Source: CP2-2F sp034436355 (GTDB taxonomy: Bacteria; Chloroflexota; Anaerolineae; Aggregatilineales; UBA2796). From it: DNA of 64,000 nucleotides. A program made the position numbers and the translations under genes. Below, in pieces: positions 1-7,742 of the stretch (positions are counted from its first letter, which is position 1; every line of letters starts with the position of its first letter). The notes under the pieces are model-generated. The model worked only from the letters and a program-made list of their open reading frames with translations, did no database searches and was not told the DNA's origin. The stretch is taken from contig DAOTVQ010000032.1 in assembly GCA_034436355.1 (NCBI GenBank), positions 1 through 64,000 of the forward strand, read 5' to 3'.

Positions 1-960
1 ATTGTGTACCCTGTGGGCAGCATTCCCGTCATCCGTTTACAGAGCATCAGCCCTGCCATCAACGCGGGCAACAGCGACATCTGCAACGGCAGTTTGGTCG
101 CTGGGCGCGATGGGCGCGCCGCCAAGCGTCCGCCTGTCAATTGCGATGTTGGCGCCTATGAATATGGCTCGGAAACCGCCGAGTTCCCTGATACCATCGG
201 TGTTTTCCGCCCAAGCAGCAACACCTTCTATCTGCGCTTCAGCAACACAACCGGTCCCGCTGATCTGGCAGTCGTGTTTGGCATCGCCACCGATCTGCCC
301 ATTGCAGGCGATTGGAATGGCGACGGGCGCTCAACAATCGGTGTTTACCGCCCATCCACAGGAACGTTTTTCCTGAAAAACGCCAACACTTTCGACGCGC
401 CAGTTGCCTACACCTTCACCTTCTCAGGCGCCTCGCCAAGCAGCGTTCCCATCGCTGGCGACTGGGACGCCGATGGGCAAGCAGGCGTGGGCTTGTATAA
501 TGCCAACACAGGGCAAGTGCTTCTTAGGAATGGGCTTAGCACAGGCTTCGCTGATCATGCCATGCTGTTTGGGATGGCAGGTGATTTGCCGGTAACAGGG
601 GACTGGGATGGCGACGGGCAAGATAGCTTTGGTATCTATCGCGGCGATACATTCTACCTGACCAACCAAGTCTGTGGCAATAACTGCATCCCAAGCGCAG
701 ATCATGCGTTTGTTCTGGGCATTACAGGGGATGTTCCATTTGCAGGGGATTGGAACGGCAATGGGCGCGATGGCGCAGGTGTGTTCCGCCCGACGAACGG
801 CATCACCTACTTCAAGAACGCGCTGACCACAGGCTTTGCCGACCTTGAGATCATCTACGGCGTAGCGAATGACGCGCCTATCGCCGGTGTGTGGCAAATC
901 CCCGCATCTGAGCCGTCCACCGCACCTGAGCTTGCGCCAACCTTCGTGCCGAGGCAGTAG
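1..960 (+). CDS. C-terminal part of a surface repeat protein (choice-of-anchor Q / beta-propeller-like repeats)
   Basis: The reading frame is open from base 1, so the N-terminus lies outside the window. The first visible stretch (SPAINAGN then CDVGAYEYG) matches the end of a choice-of-anchor Q, right-handed-helix type domain. It is followed by at least four repeats built on AGDWNGDG...IGVYRPSTGTFF. This repeat is common in secreted Chloroflexota proteins and resembles FG-GAP/VCBS calcium-binding blades. The protein ends shortly after the last repeat with a Pro/Thr tail and no visible cell-wall signal. Role: probably an extracellular adhesive or structural protein; the substrate is unknown. 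The stop is TAG at 958-960. Confidence 0.75.
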   Translation: MVYPVGSIPVIRLQSISPAINAGNSDICNGSLVAGRDGRAAKRPPVNCDVGAYEYGSETAEFPDTIGVFRPSSNTFYLRFSNTTGPADLAVVFGIATDLPIAGDWNGDGRSTIGVYRPSTGTFFLKNANTFDAPVAYTFTFSGASPSSVPIAGDWDADGQAGVGLYNANTGQVLLRNGLSTGFADHAMLFGMAGDLPVTGDWDGDGQDSFGIYRGDTFYLTNQVCGNNCIPSADHAFVLGITGDVPFAGDWNGNGRDGAGVFRPTNGITYFKNALTTGFADLEIIYGVANDAPIAGVWQIPASEPSTAPELAPTFVPRQ

Positions 961-980
961 GGACGCAACCGTAACACAAA

Positions 981-998
981 GCCCGCTGCAACGCGGGC
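981..998. terminator. Stem-loop between convergent genes, probable bidirectional terminator
   Basis: GCCCGC at 981-986 pairs with GCGGGC at 993-998 across a 6-base loop. It lies in the 52-bp gap between the plus-strand gene ending at 960 and the minus-strand dehydrogenase ending at 1013. The U-tract is poor on the plus side, but an A-rich flank gives some U on the minus side. Position and symmetry suggest it ends both transcripts. Confidence 0.5.
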
Positions 999-1012
999 TG
1001 TGCTGTGCGCCC

Positions 1013-2038
1013 CTAAGGCATCTCCACCACGATCTTGAGTGAATCGCCGGCGGCTTTGGTCATGTGCCACGCCTGATCTGCCTGATCAAGCGGGAAACGG
1101 TGCGTGATCAGGTTGCGATAATTAATCACGCCGTTTGCCAACAGCGAGAGCGTCCGCCGTGTGTCGTAGGGGCTGGCTGAATACGAGCTGGTGACGGTGA
1201 TCTCTTTGAAGAAGGTGTAGTTCACGTCCAGCAGCCAGTTATCCTCAGGGGCAGGCGGTCCGTAGAGCATGAGCGTTCCGCCAGGCGCCACTAACCCTAG
1301 CCCTTGCTGAATGACGGGCGTCTTGGAAGGCGTCACGATGACTACGCCTGCGCCGCTGCCGCCTGTCCAAGCACGCACTTGCCCCTGCCAGTCGGGGGCA
1401 TCCACATTAAAGGCGCTCATGCCAAGCGCTTCGGCACGCGCCAAACGGCTTGGCACACGGTCTAGGATGGCAACTTTATCCGCGCCCCAGTGCGGCGCCA
1501 GCAGCCCAAGCACAATCCCGTTAAAGCCCGCACCGATGATCACCACCGCATCGCCACCCTGCACACGCGCACGATCCAGCGCACGCACGCAGCAAGCAAT
1601 CGGCTCGATCAGCGCGCCCGCCTCATAGGGCAGGTGATCGGGCAGTTTCAGCACATCGCCCGCCACAATTTCACGCGGCACGCGCACGTATTCCGCCATG
1701 CCCGCCGGATACAGGCGCGTCTGTTTGAACTGTGGACAGTTAGTGTACGCGCCGCGCCGACACACCTCACAGACCATGCAAGGCATGTGGTGGTGCAGCG
1801 CCACGCGGTCGCCCACTTGGAAGGTGGTGACGCCCGCACCAACCGCCACCACCTCACCGGCAGGCTCATGTCCAAGCACCAGCGGCGCACGCGGCAGCAT
1901 ATACCAATCGGTTACATCGCTGCCGCACACACCGCACACACGCACGCGCACCAACAACTCACCCTCGGCAGGATCGCCGGGATGTGGGCGATCCTCAAGC
2001 TGCACCGACCCAACGCCCGTGTAAACCAGTGTTTTCAT
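1013..2038 (-). CDS. Zinc-dependent medium-chain alcohol/polyol dehydrogenase
   Basis: A 341-residue MDR-family oxidoreductase that should oxidise a secondary alcohol or polyol with NAD(P). Catalytic zinc ligands are C38 (VCGVCGSD) and H57-E58 (GHEP). The structural zinc lobe has C87, C90, C93 and C101 in the usual spacing. The Rossmann segment follows (VVIIGAGFNGIV). The start is the ATG at 2036-2038 because GAGGAG lies about 8 bases upstream and the family begins here; an open frame continues to 2194 but has no family similarity. It is divergent from the glycosyltransferase gene, with paired palindromes between them. The substrate (sorbitol, threonine or other) cannot be read from sequence alone. 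Confidence 0.88.
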   Translation of the reverse strand: MKTLVYTGVGSVQLEDRPHPGDPAEGELLVRVRVCGVCGSDVTDWYMLPRAPLVLGHEPAGEVVAVGAGVTTFQVGDRVALHHHMPCMVCEVCRRGAYTNCPQFKQTRLYPAGMAEYVRVPREIVAGDVLKLPDHLPYEAGALIEPIACCVRALDRARVQGGDAVVIIGAGFNGIVLGLLAPHWGADKVAILDRVPSRLARAEALGMSAFNVDAPDWQGQVRAWTGGSGAGVVIVTPSKTPVIQQGLGLVAPGGTLMLYGPPAPEDNWLLDVNYTFFKEITVTSSYSASPYDTRRTLSLLANGVINYRNLITHRFPLDQADQAWHMTKAAGDSLKIVVEMP

Positions 2039-2081
2039 GCTAAAAGGACTCCTCGACAAGGCTTTTATCAGGAGTCTAGCG

Positions 2082-2126
2082 CATTTTGCGAAAATGTGCA
2101 GCGCGCTCACGTTTGTGCAACGTGAG
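2082..2126. promoter_or_regulatory. Two adjacent palindromes in a divergent promoter region
   Basis: CATTTT-GCG-AAAATG (2082-2096) and CTCACGTT-TGTGC-AACGTGAG (2106-2126) are both perfect inverted repeats. They sit between the starts of the divergent dehydrogenase (2038) and glycosyltransferase (about 2219) genes. Perfect arms of 6 and 8 bases with short spacers are typical of dimeric regulator sites. The regulator is not identified. Confidence 0.45.
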
Positions 2127-2245
2127 GTGAAGGCAAGGCACACCTTGACCCAACGCGCACGCTGCGCCAAAATTAGAGTCGGAAACACCCGCACACTCTG
2201 TTTTAAGGAGATGCTGCCCTGAGCGCTAACCGCCCCAATATCCTA

Positions 2246-3475
2246 ATGCTGACGCCTTATTTGCCCTATCCGCCTGTCAGCGGCGGACGCTCGCGCACCT
2301 ACAACCTTGTCAAGCGCCTCGCCCGCGACTTTGCTATCACCTTGGTCTGTTTTGGGCGCCCTGAGGAACGCACCTTTGACCTCGCGCCGTTGCAGGCGTT
2401 GTGCGATCTGGTCGTCATCAACCGTCCATCCAGCCCAAGCAAGCTGCGTGCTGCGCTGCTCAGCCTAACTGCCATCAAGCCGATCACCATGCGCCTATAC
2501 ACCTCGACGGAATTCCGCGAGACCATTCAACGCTTGCTGCGCGTGCGCCTCTTTGATCTGATTCACGTCGAATCGTTCTACATGCTGCAAAACTTGCCCG
2601 CCGAACTGCCCGTGCCGGTGCTGCTCTCCGAGCCTGCCATTGAATATCTGGCGTGGTGGCGGCACGCCCGCGTTGCCAAGCCCATCTACCAGCGCCCTGC
2701 CCTTGCCCTAGAAGCGCTCAAAATGCGCTTTTTCGAGCCGCAGGCATGGAGCGCAGCGACGCTGGTCGGCGTGATGTCCGAAATTGACGCTCAAATCGTG
2801 AAGCGTGCCGCGCCCGGCGTGCCAACTGTGCTTTCGCCCAACGGCGTGGATGTGGACTACTTCAAGCCGAGCAACATCCGCCGTGACACAGACAGCGCGG
2901 TGTTCATGGGCGATTACAAATATTTTCCGAATGAAGATGCCGTGCTGTACTTCATGCGCGAGATCATGCCGCTGATCCGTGCCAAACGCCCAAATTTCAC
3001 CCTGACCCTGCTTGGCAAAGACCCAACGCCCGCCCTAACGCGCTTAGGCAGCGATCCCACCAAAGGCTTACGCATTCAGGGCTTGGTGGATGACACGCGC
3101 CCATACCTCAACCGTGCCGGGCTGTTCGTCTGCCCGCTGCGTAGCGGCAGCGGCACGCGCTTTAAGCTGTTGGAGGCGCTTGCCTGCGGCTGCCCCGTCG
3201 TTAGCACGGCGCTGGGCGCAGAAGGGCTAGGCGCGCAGGATGGACGCCACATGCGGATTGTGGATACGCCACAGGCATTTGCCGATGCTGTGCTGCGCCT
3301 GTTGGATGATCCTGAGGAGGCGGCACGCCTGAGCAAGCACGGGCGTAACTGGGTGGTGGAACGCCATGCTTGGGCGCGCAGTGCCGCCTTGCTTGCCGAT
3401 ACCTACCTTGCGCTGATCGGTAGCGAAGACCTGACCACGCCTAGCCCGTCGAGTCGGCGATCAAGGCGGCGATAG
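2246..3475 (+). CDS. Glycosyltransferase, GT-B fold, GT4-like
   Basis: Transfers a sugar from an activated donor onto an acceptor, probably in cell-surface glycan or glycolipid synthesis. The N-terminal Rossmann domain begins with MLTPYLPYPPVSGGRSRTYN. The donor-binding C-terminal domain carries the SGSGTRFKLLEALACGCPVV segment with its conserved Glu. The ATG at 2246 falls inside the first beta strand. A CTG at 2219 in the same frame lies 8 bases after AAGGAG (2205-2210) and restores the usual N-terminus (SANRPNILMLTP), so translation may really begin there. The 3' end overlaps the convergent gene by 35 bp. A paralogue of similar architecture is at 28145-29380. Confidence 0.88.
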   Translation: MLTPYLPYPPVSGGRSRTYNLVKRLARDFAITLVCFGRPEERTFDLAPLQALCDLVVINRPSSPSKLRAALLSLTAIKPITMRLYTSTEFRETIQRLLRVRLFDLIHVESFYMLQNLPAELPVPVLLSEPAIEYLAWWRHARVAKPIYQRPALALEALKMRFFEPQAWSAATLVGVMSEIDAQIVKRAAPGVPTVLSPNGVDVDYFKPSNIRRDTDSAVFMGDYKYFPNEDAVLYFMREIMPLIRAKRPNFTLTLLGKDPTPALTRLGSDPTKGLRIQGLVDDTRPYLNRAGLFVCPLRSGSGTRFKLLEALACGCPVVSTALGAEGLGAQDGRHMRIVDTPQAFADAVLRLLDDPEEAARLSKHGRNWVVERHAWARSAALLADTYLALIGSEDLTTPSPSSRRSRRR

Positions 3476-4022
3476 CCTCGCGCAGCCGATCATAATCGCG
3501 GTGCGTGGTGCTGGAGATGGCAAAGGCAGCCGCGTGTGGCGCGTTGGCAAGCCTTGCCAACAAACGGTAGGGCGGCGGTAAGGCGTGGCGTGCTACAATA
3601 ATGGCACAGCCTTCACGCCGACGATGCCGCTTGCCAAACAGCCAACGCTGCATGGCGGCGTTCGCCTCGCTCTCAGGGATGAGCGGATGCCGCACGCAGT
3701 CCAGCAGCGCGGCACGCGGCACAAACCGCGAACGCCACAGCATCGGGCGCAGCCACACACCATCCGCCGTCAGCCTGATCTCAGGGTGCAGCACGCTTTG
3801 CAGCACCAACGGGATCAGCAAGGTGGCAGTGAAGGCGGCGCTCAGCACAAATAAGGGTGCCAAGGCGCCGCTCAGCAGCGCCAGCACAAGCTGCACGGCG
3901 ATGGCAAGCGCACACAGCAGTAAGCCAAGCGCCGTAAGACGTGCCAACGCACGGCGCATGTAAGGGCGTGGGTGCGGAAAGTTATCAAGCGCAGCAGGCG
4001 CTTCACCTGAAGGATCGATCAT
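3441..4022 (-). CDS. Two-helix membrane protein of unknown function
   Basis: From the ATG at 4020-4022 this is 193 residues: a short soluble start, two adjacent hydrophobic helices (about residues 28-72) and a cytosolic C-terminal domain with a beta-rich stretch (EIRLTADGVWLRP) reminiscent of small bacterial PH-like domains. No named family is recognised with confidence. The start codon overlaps the start of the divergent methyltransferase gene (CATG at 4020-4023 gives ATG on both strands). A second possible start is the ATG at 3957-3959, just before the first helix. Neither has a clear ribosome binding site. Confidence 0.6.
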   Translation of the reverse strand: MIDPSGEAPAALDNFPHPRPYMRRALARLTALGLLLCALAIAVQLVLALLSGALAPLFVLSAAFTATLLIPLVLQSVLHPEIRLTADGVWLRPMLWRSRFVPRAALLDCVRHPLIPESEANAAMQRWLFGKRHRRREGCAIIVARHALPPPYRLLARLANAPHAAAFAISSTTHRDYDRLREAIAALIADSTG

Positions 4023-5313
4023 GTCTGAGTCACATTCCACAGAGCAAGGCGGGCAAGCCGCCAACTCTGATAACCTAATTGAGCTAGAAATTACCACGAT
4101 GGCACACGGTGGCAGCGCTATCGGGCGCTATGAAGGGCGCACGATCTTCGTGCCGTATGCCATTCCCGGCGAGCGCATCACTGCCCGTATTGTGCAAGAT
4201 AAAGGGCGCTTCGCCCATGCTGAAGGCGTCATGCTGCTGGAAGGCGCTGAGTCGCGTGTGCAGCCTGAATGCCCGCACTTCGGACCAGGGCGCTGCGGCG
4301 GCTGCCATTGGCAGCACATCGCCTATGAGGCACAGCTTGCCTTCAAGCAGACCATCGTCACCGACCAACTGACGCGCATTGGCGGCATCGCTAATCCGCC
4401 TGTGCTGCCCACCCTTCCTAGCCCAAACGCTTGGCAATACCGCACGCACGTCACTTTGCACGTCACCGATGATGGGCAGGTCGGCTTTATCGGCACCGAT
4501 GATCAGCATATCGTGCCGATTGAAGAATGTCACATCATTCGCCCTGAGCTGCAAGACCTGCTCGAAAGGCTTGACCTTGAAGCGCTGGATGGCGGCATTG
4601 TATCGCGTGTGCGCCTGCAAGTTGGCACTGAAAGCGATGATCTGCTGATCGCGCTCAGCACAGTGGATGATTCGCAGCCCGCCGTCGAGATCGATCTGCC
4701 GCTTTCGGTCAGCTTCCTCTCTGAAGAAGACGTGCCACACGCCCTGATCGGTTCGGGCAAGGTGCAGTATACGATCAAAGGGCGCACGTTTCAGGTGACC
4801 GCTGGCAGCTTCTTTCAGGTGAACCTGCCGCTTGCCGAAACGCTGGTTGATCTGGTGCTGGCACGCCTGAACCTGCAAGGGACGGAAAGTGTGCTTGATC
4901 TGTACAGCGGCGTTGGTTTGTTCACAGCATTTTTGGCAGCGCACGCCGCCACCGTCACAGCCATTGAAGGCTTCCCAACTGCTGTGAGCGACGCGGACAT
5001 CAACCTGAGCGATTTTGAGAACATCACCCTCATTGAAGGCTTGGTGGAAGAAGCGCTAGAGGCACTGGACGGCACCTTTGATGCGGTGGTGCTTGATCCG
5101 CCGCGCAGCGGTATGGAAGCCCACGCCTTAGATGCGCTGGCTGCCCTTGCGCCCGCCAAGATCATCTACGTCTCGTGCGACCCTGCCACGCTTGCCCGCG
5201 ATGCCAAGCGGCTGCTGGGCAAGGGCTACATGCTGCAAGAAGTGCAACCGTTGGATATGTTCCCGCAGACCTACCACGTGGAGGCAGTGGCAACCTTCCT
5301 GCGCGTTGAATAA
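4021..5313 (+). CDS. rlmD: 23S rRNA (uracil-C5)-methyltransferase, RlmD/RumA type
   Basis: Uses S-adenosylmethionine to methylate C5 of a uridine, by family 23S rRNA U1939 (or TrmA-like tRNA U54). An N-terminal TRAM RNA-binding domain (residues about 18-75) is followed by the [4Fe-4S] cysteines C84, C92, C95 and C170. The methyltransferase core has GSFFQVN, VLDLYSGVGLFTAFLA (SAM loop), DPPRSGME and the catalytic nucleophile C386 in YVSCDPATLARD. At 430 residues it is the normal length. Whether the target is U1939 or another uridine cannot be settled by motif. Its start overlaps that of the divergent membrane-protein gene. Confidence 0.9.
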   Translation: MSESHSTEQGGQAANSDNLIELEITTMAHGGSAIGRYEGRTIFVPYAIPGERITARIVQDKGRFAHAEGVMLLEGAESRVQPECPHFGPGRCGGCHWQHIAYEAQLAFKQTIVTDQLTRIGGIANPPVLPTLPSPNAWQYRTHVTLHVTDDGQVGFIGTDDQHIVPIEECHIIRPELQDLLERLDLEALDGGIVSRVRLQVGTESDDLLIALSTVDDSQPAVEIDLPLSVSFLSEEDVPHALIGSGKVQYTIKGRTFQVTAGSFFQVNLPLAETLVDLVLARLNLQGTESVLDLYSGVGLFTAFLAAHAATVTAIEGFPTAVSDADINLSDFENITLIEGLVEEALEALDGTFDAVVLDPPRSGMEAHALDALAALAPAKIIYVSCDPATLARDAKRLLGKGYMLQEVQPLDMFPQTYHVEAVATFLRVE

Positions 5314-5318
5314 CCACC

Positions 5319-6110
5319 TTAGGTGACAGTCGCTCTGCTGTGCCGCCCACGACCGCCCTGACGGACGAATAGCGCGGCTGCCCACAGCCCGATCCACAGG
5401 TCGAGCGCCTGATCAGCGCGCACGCCAAACCAGATCGGCACGTATTCGGCGCGCAAGCCGCTCAGGAATGCCATCGCTAGGCTGTAGAGCGCCAAGAGCA
5501 ACCACAAGCGCCTGCCGTGCAGCTTGCCATAGCCGATCAGCAGCACGGCAAGGGCGCCTAGCAGCAGCGCCAGCAGCATCCCGATCAGCGGCAGGTTCAG
5601 GCGTGGCGCAAGCACACCGTAAATGTCAGGCGCTTCGGTTGCCAACCACAGCGGATATTCGGCAAGGGTGCGAACTTCCACACCATAGCCACAGCTTGCT
5701 GAGGCACAGGCTTGCCAAGCCACTAGCGCGCCAATCGGTAGGCAGAGCGCCAAAGAATCGAGCAGGGTGGGCAAGTGCAGCCGCCGCCAGCGCGCCACAG
5801 CCACCGCACCAAACAGAATGCCGATCACGCCGCCGTGCCAATTGACGCCGCCGCTGCTCACGGCGAAAAGCTCGGCGGTGTTGGCGGAAAAATACGCCCA
5901 GTTCAGCGCCACATGCTCAGCACGCGCACCGATCACGCCGCAAAGCGCCGCCGCCGTGATCACATCCAGATGTGCCATGCGCGCTGCCCTGCCGCGCCAC
6001 AGCACCAACGCAGCACTCAGCAGCCCGCCAAACGCCAGCCAAAAGGTGAAGGCGCGTATCTCTAGCCCGCCAAACTGTAGCAAGATTGGATTCATGAGCG
6101 GGCTAGTCAA
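5319..6110 (-). CDS. Lgt-family membrane paralogue lacking the Lgt signature
   Basis: A 263-residue, roughly seven-helix membrane protein that aligns by eye with prolipoprotein diacylglyceryl transferase: GARAEHVALNW and GGVNWHGGVIG match the conserved ARLYHV and HGG regions. The diagnostic GRxGNFxNxE segment is absent; in its place is WQACASASCGYG. A canonical lgt occurs at 22991, so this copy probably does something else or is inactive. The TTG at 6108-6110 is preferred because AAGGA sits 5 bases upstream; the ATG at 6095 is an alternative. It is convergent with rlmD, 5 bp apart. Confidence 0.7.
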   Translation of the reverse strand: MTSPLMNPILLQFGGLEIRAFTFWLAFGGLLSAALVLWRGRAARMAHLDVITAAALCGVIGARAEHVALNWAYFSANTAELFAVSSGGVNWHGGVIGILFGAVAVARWRRLHLPTLLDSLALCLPIGALVAWQACASASCGYGVEVRTLAEYPLWLATEAPDIYGVLAPRLNLPLIGMLLALLLGALAVLLIGYGKLHGRRLWLLLALYSLAMAFLSGLRAEYVPIWFGVRADQALDLWIGLWAAALFVRQGGRGRHSRATVT

Positions 6111-6137
6111 GCCTTTCCTTGTGCGCCTGCAAGCCGT

Positions 6138-6401
6138 CTAGAGGGCGATGGGCGTGTTGATTTCGCGTTCGCCCATCTCTTGTAGGGCGCGGCGCTTGAC
6201 GGCATCCCCAAAGATGGAAATGCCGCTGTTTAGCACGCTTAAACCAAGCGTGCCAAGCCCAAACCACACCCAAAACGGCTTGCCCTTGCTCTTGGCAATG
6301 ATGGCTTGTCCCGTCAGGCTGAAGCCCAGCCCGATCACCGTCAAACCGATGGGCGCCATCCACTGCCACGCCCCCAGATCGTTCTCTGTCTCGTCGTACA
6401 T
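6138..6401 (-). CDS. Small two-helix membrane protein
   Basis: 87 residues with two clear hydrophobic helices (WMAPIGLTVIGLGFSLTG and WVWFGLGTLGLSVLNSGISI) separated by a short KSKGKP turn, and a charged C-terminus. No family is recognised. It lies 18 bp downstream of the M20 peptidase gene on the same strand and 27 bp ahead of the Lgt paralogue. It is therefore probably the middle gene of a three-gene minus-strand transcript (peptidase, this, Lgt-like). Confidence 0.65.
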   Translation of the reverse strand: MYDETENDLGAWQWMAPIGLTVIGLGFSLTGQAIIAKSKGKPFWVWFGLGTLGLSVLNSGISIFGDAVKRRALQEMGEREINTPIAL

Positions 6402-6419
6402 TGTTGCTGCTCCGTCAAA

Positions 6420-7583
6420 CTACTCGGCGTCAAAGCGCCAGCCGCGCAATAAAGCATCCAGCATGGCTGCCCGCCCTGCAATACTGCTGATCACCACCTG
6501 CTCATGGACGGCGTGCGCGCCTTCGCCCATCGGGCCCAAGCCATCCAACGTTGGAATGCCCAACGCAGAGGTGATGTTACCATCGCTGCCGCCGCCGCTG
6601 CCTTCTTCGGGCAGGTCAATGCCCAACTCGGCGGTCAGCGCCTTCAGCTGCTCATAGCTGCTGATCATCTTGGCGTCGCGCTCCATTGGCGGGCGCTGGC
6701 TGCGCTGTGTCACCTCGATCTGCGCGCCCGCAAGGACGGGCGTTAGGTTCATCAGCGCGGCATGGATGCGATCCGCCTCTGCTTGCGTCTTGAAGCGCAC
6801 ATCCACCTGTGCCGTAGCACGATCCGGGATCACGTTGAAGGCAGTGCCGCCTTGCACCACCGTCACCGAGACGGACGTGCCGAGGTCAAGCCGATTCAAT
6901 TCAGTGATTCGCAGCGTTTGGTGCGCCAATTCCACCACCGCGTTAATGCCTTTTTCGGGCGCGTTGCCGGCGTGCGATGCCTTGCCCACCACGCTGACCT
7001 GATAGTTGGCGATGCCCTTGCGCCACGTCTTGATGCCGCCGTTGGTGGCAGCAAACTCCATGACAAGGCACAAGCCCGCCTGACGGGCAATTTCCTCAAT
7101 AATCTCCCAACTGTGCAGGCTGCCCGTCTCCTCATCTGTGGTGAAGAGCGCCCAGATCGGGCGGTTGGGAAATTCGCCGCGTTCTTGCAAGCCTTGCAGC
7201 ACCGAAAGCACCACACCAATGCTGCCTTTCATATCCCAGGTGCCGGGTCCGATCAGGCGGTCGCCCTCGACATGGATCGGGCGCTCTGCCAGTGTGCCAA
7301 GTCCCCAAACTGTATCAAGGTGCATCAGAAAGAGGATCGGTTTGCCCGCCGCCTGAGCATTCCACTTTGCCAACCAAATATCGCCTACGGACTCACGCGG
7401 GAAGCGGGTGAGCTGCGCGCCGAGCGCCTCCAGCTTTTGGCGCACAAAGCCGCCCAAGGCGTCCACGGCAGCCTTGTTGGCGGTTGGCGTCTCGTAGTTT
7501 GCCAAGTCGGTAATTAGCCCAACGATGTTGGCAAGGCGCGCTTCATAAAAGGTGATGAGGGCGTGTTGAGTCTGTACGCTCAC
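6420..7583 (-). CDS. M20-family metallopeptidase (carboxypeptidase G2-like)
   Basis: Hydrolyses a C-terminal amino-acid amide bond, or deacylates an N-acyl amino acid, with two zinc ions. All metal and catalytic residues of the family are visible: MHLDTVW (His, Asp), GPGTWDMKG (bridging Asp), TTDEETGS (general-base Glu plus metal Glu) and a C-terminal GEGAHAVHE His. A lid/dimerisation domain beginning SHAGNAPEKGINAVVELA interrupts the catalytic domain as usual. The start is GTG at 7583, with CGGAG about 8 bases upstream. At 387 residues it is full length. No signal peptide, so cytoplasmic. Specificity is unknown. M20 enzymes also occur in selenium/molybdenum hydroxylase clusters like the one at 9.5-14.2 kb, but that link is speculative. 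Confidence 0.87.
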   Translation of the reverse strand: MSVQTQHALITFYEARLANIVGLITDLANYETPTANKAAVDALGGFVRQKLEALGAQLTRFPRESVGDIWLAKWNAQAAGKPILFLMHLDTVWGLGTLAERPIHVEGDRLIGPGTWDMKGSIGVVLSVLQGLQERGEFPNRPIWALFTTDEETGSLHSWEIIEEIARQAGLCLVMEFAATNGGIKTWRKGIANYQVSVVGKASHAGNAPEKGINAVVELAHQTLRITELNRLDLGTSVSVTVVQGGTAFNVIPDRATAQVDVRFKTQAEADRIHAALMNLTPVLAGAQIEVTQRSQRPPMERDAKMISSYEQLKALTAELGIDLPEEGSGGGSDGNITSALGIPTLDGLGPMGEGAHAVHEQVVISSIAGRAAMLDALLRGWRFDAE

Positions 7584-7742
7584 GGCAAATACTCCGATCC
7601 TGTCTTGAAGGAATGCTTTTGTTCGCCTAGATCATAGCGCGATTTGGCGATTTATTCTATACTGCCTAATATGTAGGCGGAAGACTTTGGGCGCACCTTC
7701 ATCCGCCGCCGTGCGTTTGCCCAGACAGAGGAAGATAAACCT

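Noticed and set aside
1490..2125. 211-codon plus-strand frame opposite the dehydrogenase
   Set aside because: His/Arg-rich antisense product of a GC-rich gene, no family similarity, no ribosome site; the zinc-binding motifs are on the other strand.
7658..7663. TATACT as a -10 box for the exported-protein gene at 7743
   Set aside because: No -35 or TGN extension at suitable spacing, and it would give a long leader; not strong enough to list.
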